From positions 1-55,589 of the forward strand of contig JAJQCJ010000003.1 of the NCBI GenBank assembly GCA_021202775.1: a stretch of DNA of 55,589 nucleotides. The letters are read 5' to 3'. Of this stretch, positions 51,946 to 55,589 are shown one piece after another. A model generated the notes under the pieces. The model worked only from the letters and a program-made list of their open reading frames with translations. It did no database searches and was not told the DNA's origin. This stretch comes from Clostridiales bacterium (GTDB taxonomy: Bacteria; Bacillota; Clostridia; Oscillospirales; Oscillospiraceae). The position numbers were made by a program, and so were the translations under genes. Within the stretch, counting starts at the first letter, position 1; every line of letters starts with the position of its first letter.

Positions 51946-54900
51946 TCAGTTCGCTGCGATGCTGTAGAACGCATCAATTTCCGCCTGCTCATGGGTCAGG
52001 CCCTTTTCCTCTGCCCGGGCGATGGCTTTCAGCATCCGGTTGTAGTCCACCGGCATGATTTTCTTGAAGTAGGGCAGGTAATGCTCAAAGTCCGCCAGAA
52101 TCATCTTGCCCTTCTCCGAGCCGGTGGCGGCCACGTGCTCCTGAATCATGGTGCGCAGCTCCTGAATATCGTGCTTCTGCTCCACCAGGTCGATGTTGAC
52201 CATGCTCTTGTTCACCCGGAGGTACAGGTCCCGCTTCATGTCCAGCACATAGGCGATGCCGCCGGACATACCGGCCGCGAAGTTCTTGCCGGTGCCGCCC
52301 AGAACCACCACCCGGCCGCCGGTCATGTACTCGCAGCCGTGGTCGCCCACGCCTTCCACCACGGCGTAGGCCCCGGAGTTCCGGACGCAGAACCGCTCGC
52401 CGGCCACACCGGCCACGAAAGCCTTGCCCGCCGTGGCGCCGTAGAGGGCCACGTTGCCGATGATGATGTTCTCGTCTGCCTTGAATCGGGAACCTTTGGG
52501 AGGATAGACCACAATCTTGCCCCCGGAGAGGCCCTTGCCCAGATAGTCGTTGGAGTCGCCCTCCAGCTCCATGGTCAGCCCCTTCGGGATGAAGGCCCCG
52601 AAGGACTGGCCGCCGCCGCCGTAGCACTTGATGCGGTAGGTGTCATCCGGCAGGCTGCTGCCGTAGAGGCGGGTGATTTCGCTGCCGAAGATGGTGCCCA
52701 GGGTGCGGTCGGTGGAGCTGATCTTCAGCTCCATGGAGGCGGGCTTGCCGCTCTTCAGAGCCCGGCCCATCTTCTTCAGGAACACGGATTCGTCCACCGT
52801 CTTTTCCAGCTCGAAGTCAAAGACCCTGGCGGGGTCGAAGTGGCGCTCCTCGCTGTCGATGTAGGGGTTATTCAGGATGGCGCTCAGGTCCACCGTGTCC
52901 GCCCGCTGGGTGATGCGGTTTTGCCGGGCCTCCAGCTTGTCGCTGCGGCCGACCATCTCCTCCACGGTGCGGAAGCCCAGCTTCGCCATGATTTCCCGGA
53001 GCTGGCGGGCGATGAAAAGCATATAGTTCTCCACATATTCCGGCTTGCCCTGGAAGCGCTTGCGAAGGGTGGGGTTCTGGGTGGCGATGCCCATGGGGCA
53101 GGTATCCAGGTTGCACACCCGCATCATGACGCAGCCCATAGCCACCAGGGGGCCGGTGGCGAAGCCGAACTCCTCCGCCCCCAGCAGGCAGGCGATGGCC
53201 ACATCCCGGCCCGTCATCAGCTTGGAGTCCGCCTCAATGACCACCCGGGACCGCAGGCCGTTCTGAATCAGGGTCTGGTGGGTCTCCGCCACACCCAGCT
53301 CCCAGGGGAGGCCGGCGTTGTGGATGGAGCTTTTCGGCGCCGCGCCGGAGCCGCCGTCGTAGCCGGAGATCAGGATGACCTGGGCGCCGCCCTTGGCCAC
53401 GCCTGCGGCGATGGTGCCCACGCCGGCCTCGGACACCAGCTTCACGTTGATGCGGGCGCCCCGGTTGGCGTTTTTCAGGTCGTAAATCAGCTGGGCCAGA
53501 TCCTCAATGGAGTAAATGTCGTGGTGAGGCGGCGGAGAAATCAGGGACACGCCGGGGGTGGAGAACCGGGTCTTTGCCACCCAGGGGTACACCTTCTTGC
53601 CGGGGAGGTGGCCGCCCTCGCCGGGCTTCGCCCCCTGGGCCATCTTGATTTGAATTTCGTTGCCGCTCATCAGGTACTGGGAGTTGACGCCGAACCGTCC
53701 GGAGGCCACCTGGACGATGGTGCAGGCCCGCTCGGTGCCGTAGCGGTCGGCGGGCTCGCCGCCCTCGCCGGTGTTGGAGTGCGCCCCCAGGTGGTTCATG
53801 GCGATGGCCAGGCACTCGTGGGCCTCGGCAGAGAGGCAGCCGTAGCTCATGGCAGCGGTCTTGAACCGCTTGACGATTTCGTACTCGCTCTCCACCTCGT
53901 CCAGGGGGACGCCGCCGTTCTCGTCAAACTTGAAGTCCATCAGCCCACGGAGGGTGTGGGGGACGGAGTCGTCGTCCACCGTCTGGGCGTACTCCTGGAA
54001 GGTCTCATAGCTGCCGGTGCGGACGGCCTGCTGGAGCAGGGCGATGGTTTTCGCGTTGTACAGGTGGTCCTCGGTGCCCCTGCCCGCCCGGGACTTGTGG
54101 GTGCCGGGGCTGTCCAGGGTGGTGTCGATGGTCAGGCCCAGGGGGTCGAAGGCGTGGTTGTGGTTATACTCCACCGTCTCCTCAATTTCCTTCAGGCCGA
54201 TGCCGCCCACCCGGGAGACCGTGTTGGTGAAGTATTTGTCAATAACCTCCTTGGAGATGCCCACCGCCTCAAAGATCTGGGCGGACTGGTAGGACTGGAG
54301 GGTGGAAATGCCCATCTTGGAGGCAATCTTCACGATGCCCTTCAAAATGGCCTGATTGTAGTCGTCAATGGCCACGGAGACTTCCTTGTCCAGCAGCTTC
54401 TTCTCCACCAGCTCCATGATGCACTCCTGGGCCAGATAGGGGTTGATGGCGGACGCGCCGTAGCCCAGCAGGGTGGCGAAGTGATGCACTTCTCTCGGCT
54501 CCGCCGTCTCCACCACCACGGACAGGCTGGTGCGCTTCTTCGTCCGCACCAGGTACTGCTGGAGGGCGGACACCGCCAGCAGGGAGGGGATGGCCACATG
54601 GTTCTCATCCACGCCCCGATCGGAGAGGATCAGGATGTTGGCCCCCCGCCGGTAGGCCCGATCCGCCGCCACGAACATCCGGTCAATGGCCCGCTCCAGC
54701 GGCGTGTTCTTATAGTACAGCATGGAGATGGTCTCTACCTTGAAGCCGGGCTGCTTCATGCTGCGGATTTTCAGAAGGTCGATGGAGGTGAGAATGGGGT
54801 GCTTGATGCGCAGGGCCTTGCAGTTCTCCGCCACCTCCCGGAGGAGGTTGCCGCCGCTGCCCAGGTGGACGGCGGTGTCCGTCACCACTTCCTCCCGGAT

Positions 54901-55589
54901 GGCGTCGATGGGCGGGTTGGTGACCTGGGCGAACATCTGCTTGAAGTAGCTGAACAGGGGCTGGTGCTGCTCGGACAGCACTGCCAGGGGGATATCCACA
55001 CCCATGGCGGCGGTAGGCTCCTCGCCGGTCTGGGCCATCAGCAGGATGGAGTCCTTTACCTCCTCGTAGGAGTAGCCAAAGGCTTTGTACATCCTGTCCC
55101 GCTCGTCCTGGGTGTAGGTGGTAATGTGGTGGTTGGGGATGGGCAGGTCGTGGAGCTCAATCAGGTTCATGTCCAGCCACTCTCCGTAGGGCTGGCGGCG
55201 GGCGTACTTCTCCTTCAGCTCGTCGTCGGTGACCAGGCGGCCCGCCACCGTGTCCACCATCAGCATACGGCCGGGCTGGAGGCGGGATTTCATGACGATT
55301 TTCTCCGAGGGCACATCCAGCACGCCCACCTCGGAGGCCAGCACCAGCTGGTCGTCATCGGTGACGTAGTACCGGGAGGGGCGCAGGCCGTTCCGGTCCA
55401 GCACGGCCCCCAGGATGTCGCCGTCGGAGAAGATGATGGAGGCGGGGCCGTCCCAGGGCTCCATCATGGTGGCGTAGTAGCGGTAGAAGTCCCGCTTCTC
55501 CCGGCTCATGTTCTGGTCGTTGGTCCAGGGCTCCGGGATGCACATCATCACCGCCATGGGCAGCTCGATGCCGTTCATCACCAGGAATT
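51946..55589 (-). CDS. gltB: Glutamate synthase large subunit (5' end outside window)
   Basis: The frame is open to the window edge, so the N-terminal part of the glutaminase domain is missing (1214 residues visible of about 1500). The visible part starts with the end of the class-II amidotransferase domain (MMEPWDGPASIIFSDGDILG), then the central domain (LSDRGVDENHVAIPSLLAVS), the FMN domain (ISPPPHHDIYSIEDLAQLIY, LISGYDGGSGAAPKSS), the 3Fe-4S cysteines CVMMRVCNLDTCPMG and the C-terminal GXGXG helix (YMTGGRVVVLGG, FAAGMSGGIAYV). Glutamine amide nitrogen is passed to 2-oxoglutarate. Together with gltD it forms the operon; a terminator follows gltD. Confidence 0.97.
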   Translation of the reverse strand, partial: FLVMNGIELPMAVMMCIPEPWTNDQNMSREKRDFYRYYATMMEPWDGPASIIFSDGDILGAVLDRNGLRPSRYYVTDDDQLVLASEVGVLDVPSEKIVMKSRLQPGRMLMVDTVAGRLVTDDELKEKYARRQPYGEWLDMNLIELHDLPIPNHHITTYTQDERDRMYKAFGYSYEEVKDSILLMAQTGEEPTAAMGVDIPLAVLSEQHQPLFSYFKQMFAQVTNPPIDAIREEVVTDTAVHLGSGGNLLREVAENCKALRIKHPILTSIDLLKIRSMKQPGFKVETISMLYYKNTPLERAIDRMFVAADRAYRRGANILILSDRGVDENHVAIPSLLAVSALQQYLVRTKKRTSLSVVVETAEPREVHHFATLLGYGASAINPYLAQECIMELVEKKLLDKEVSVAIDDYNQAILKGIVKIASKMGISTLQSYQSAQIFEAVGISKEVIDKYFTNTVSRVGGIGLKEIEETVEYNHNHAFDPLGLTIDTTLDSPGTHKSRAGRGTEDHLYNAKTIALLQQAVRTGSYETFQEYAQTVDDDSVPHTLRGLMDFKFDENGGVPLDEVESEYEIVKRFKTAAMSYGCLSAEAHECLAIAMNHLGAHSNTGEGGEPADRYGTERACTIVQVASGRFGVNSQYLMSGNEIQIKMAQGAKPGEGGHLPGKKVYPWVAKTRFSTPGVSLISPPPHHDIYSIEDLAQLIYDLKNANRGARINVKLVSEAGVGTIAAGVAKGGAQVILISGYDGGSGAAPKSSIHNAGLPWELGVAETHQTLIQNGLRSRVVIEADSKLMTGRDVAIACLLGAEEFGFATGPLVAMGCVMMRVCNLDTCPMGIATQNPTLRKRFQGKPEYVENYMLFIARQLREIMAKLGFRTVEEMVGRSDKLEARQNRITQRADTVDLSAILNNPYIDSEERHFDPARVFDFELEKTVDESVFLKKMGRALKSGKPASMELKISSTDRTLGTIFGSEITRLYGSSLPDDTYRIKCYGGGGQSFGAFIPKGLTMELEGDSNDYLGKGLSGGKIVVYPPKGSRFKADENIIIGNVALYGATAGKAFVAGVAGERFCVRNSGAYAVVEGVGDHGCEYMTGGRVVVLGGTGKNFAAGMSGGIAYVLDMKRDLYLRVNKSMVNIDLVEQKHDIQELRTMIQEHVAATGSEKGKMILADFEHYLPYFKKIMPVDYNRMLKAIARAEEKGLTHEQAEIDAFYSIAAN

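Overview
The window looks like the chromosome of a G/C-rich gut Firmicute, most likely a clostridial (Oscillospiraceae-type) anaerobe. The reasons are the G/C-rich codon use, GGAGG-type ribosome sites with many GTG and TTG starts, Gram-positive housekeeping genes (greA, rlmH, a walJ-like MBL protein, murA, a MecA-like adaptor) and gut-type carbohydrate genes. This placement is inference; there is no rRNA in the window.

Layout. (1) 1-8015: glycoside-utilisation locus with the end of an MFS transporter, a GH43-type enzyme, an AraC regulator, a GH78 alpha-L-rhamnosidase and a GH2 enzyme. (2) 8156-12529: mixed accessory genes, namely a broken XRE regulator, an acyltransferase, two base-excision-repair type proteins (Tag and an AlkZ-like protein), a membrane alpha/beta-hydrolase and a DUF2971 protein. 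(3) 12563-22003: a PTS operon on the minus strand (EIIBCA, GH106-like glycosidase, GH1 6-phospho-beta-glucosidase, HPr, EI) with a divergent AraC regulator. It encodes a whole phosphorelay, and its HPr lacks the regulatory serine. (4) 22145-27243: aldo/keto reductase, two-component system, extended SDR, short SDR. (5) About 27100-35130: a regulatory and mobile island with a GAF/SARP-like regulator, an XRE gene broken in an A8 tract, direct repeats and palindromes, a small zinc protein, an XRE regulator, a MazF/PemK-zinc protein, a ParB-like protein, a DUF6551-like protein and a large serine recombinase. The recombinase ends inside the terminator of tRNA-Ala(CGC). (6) 35350-44918: housekeeping genes, including a frameshifted zinc alcohol dehydrogenase, aquaporin, a transglutaminase-like lipoprotein, phosphohexomutase, rlmH, MBL hydrolase, murA and a MecA-like protein. 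(7) 45204-55589: UbiD-type decarboxylase behind a structured leader, SecB-like chaperone, PfkB sugar kinase, an orphan MsmK/UgpC-type ATPase with a long leader, and gltD-gltB (gltB runs off the window).

How the parts may work together. Regions 1 and 3 together could strip rhamnose, beta-linked sugars and 6-phospho-beta-glucosides from plant glycosides, with the sugar kinase and phosphohexomutase feeding glycolysis. The UbiD enzyme could act on released aromatic acids; that link is speculative. The island carries its own control and maintenance genes but no visible conjugation genes in this window.

Three genes (ptsI, the XRE at 28773-29038 and the alcohol dehydrogenase) are broken by one-base changes in or beside homopolymers. 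Sequencing error must be excluded before any of these is read as biology.
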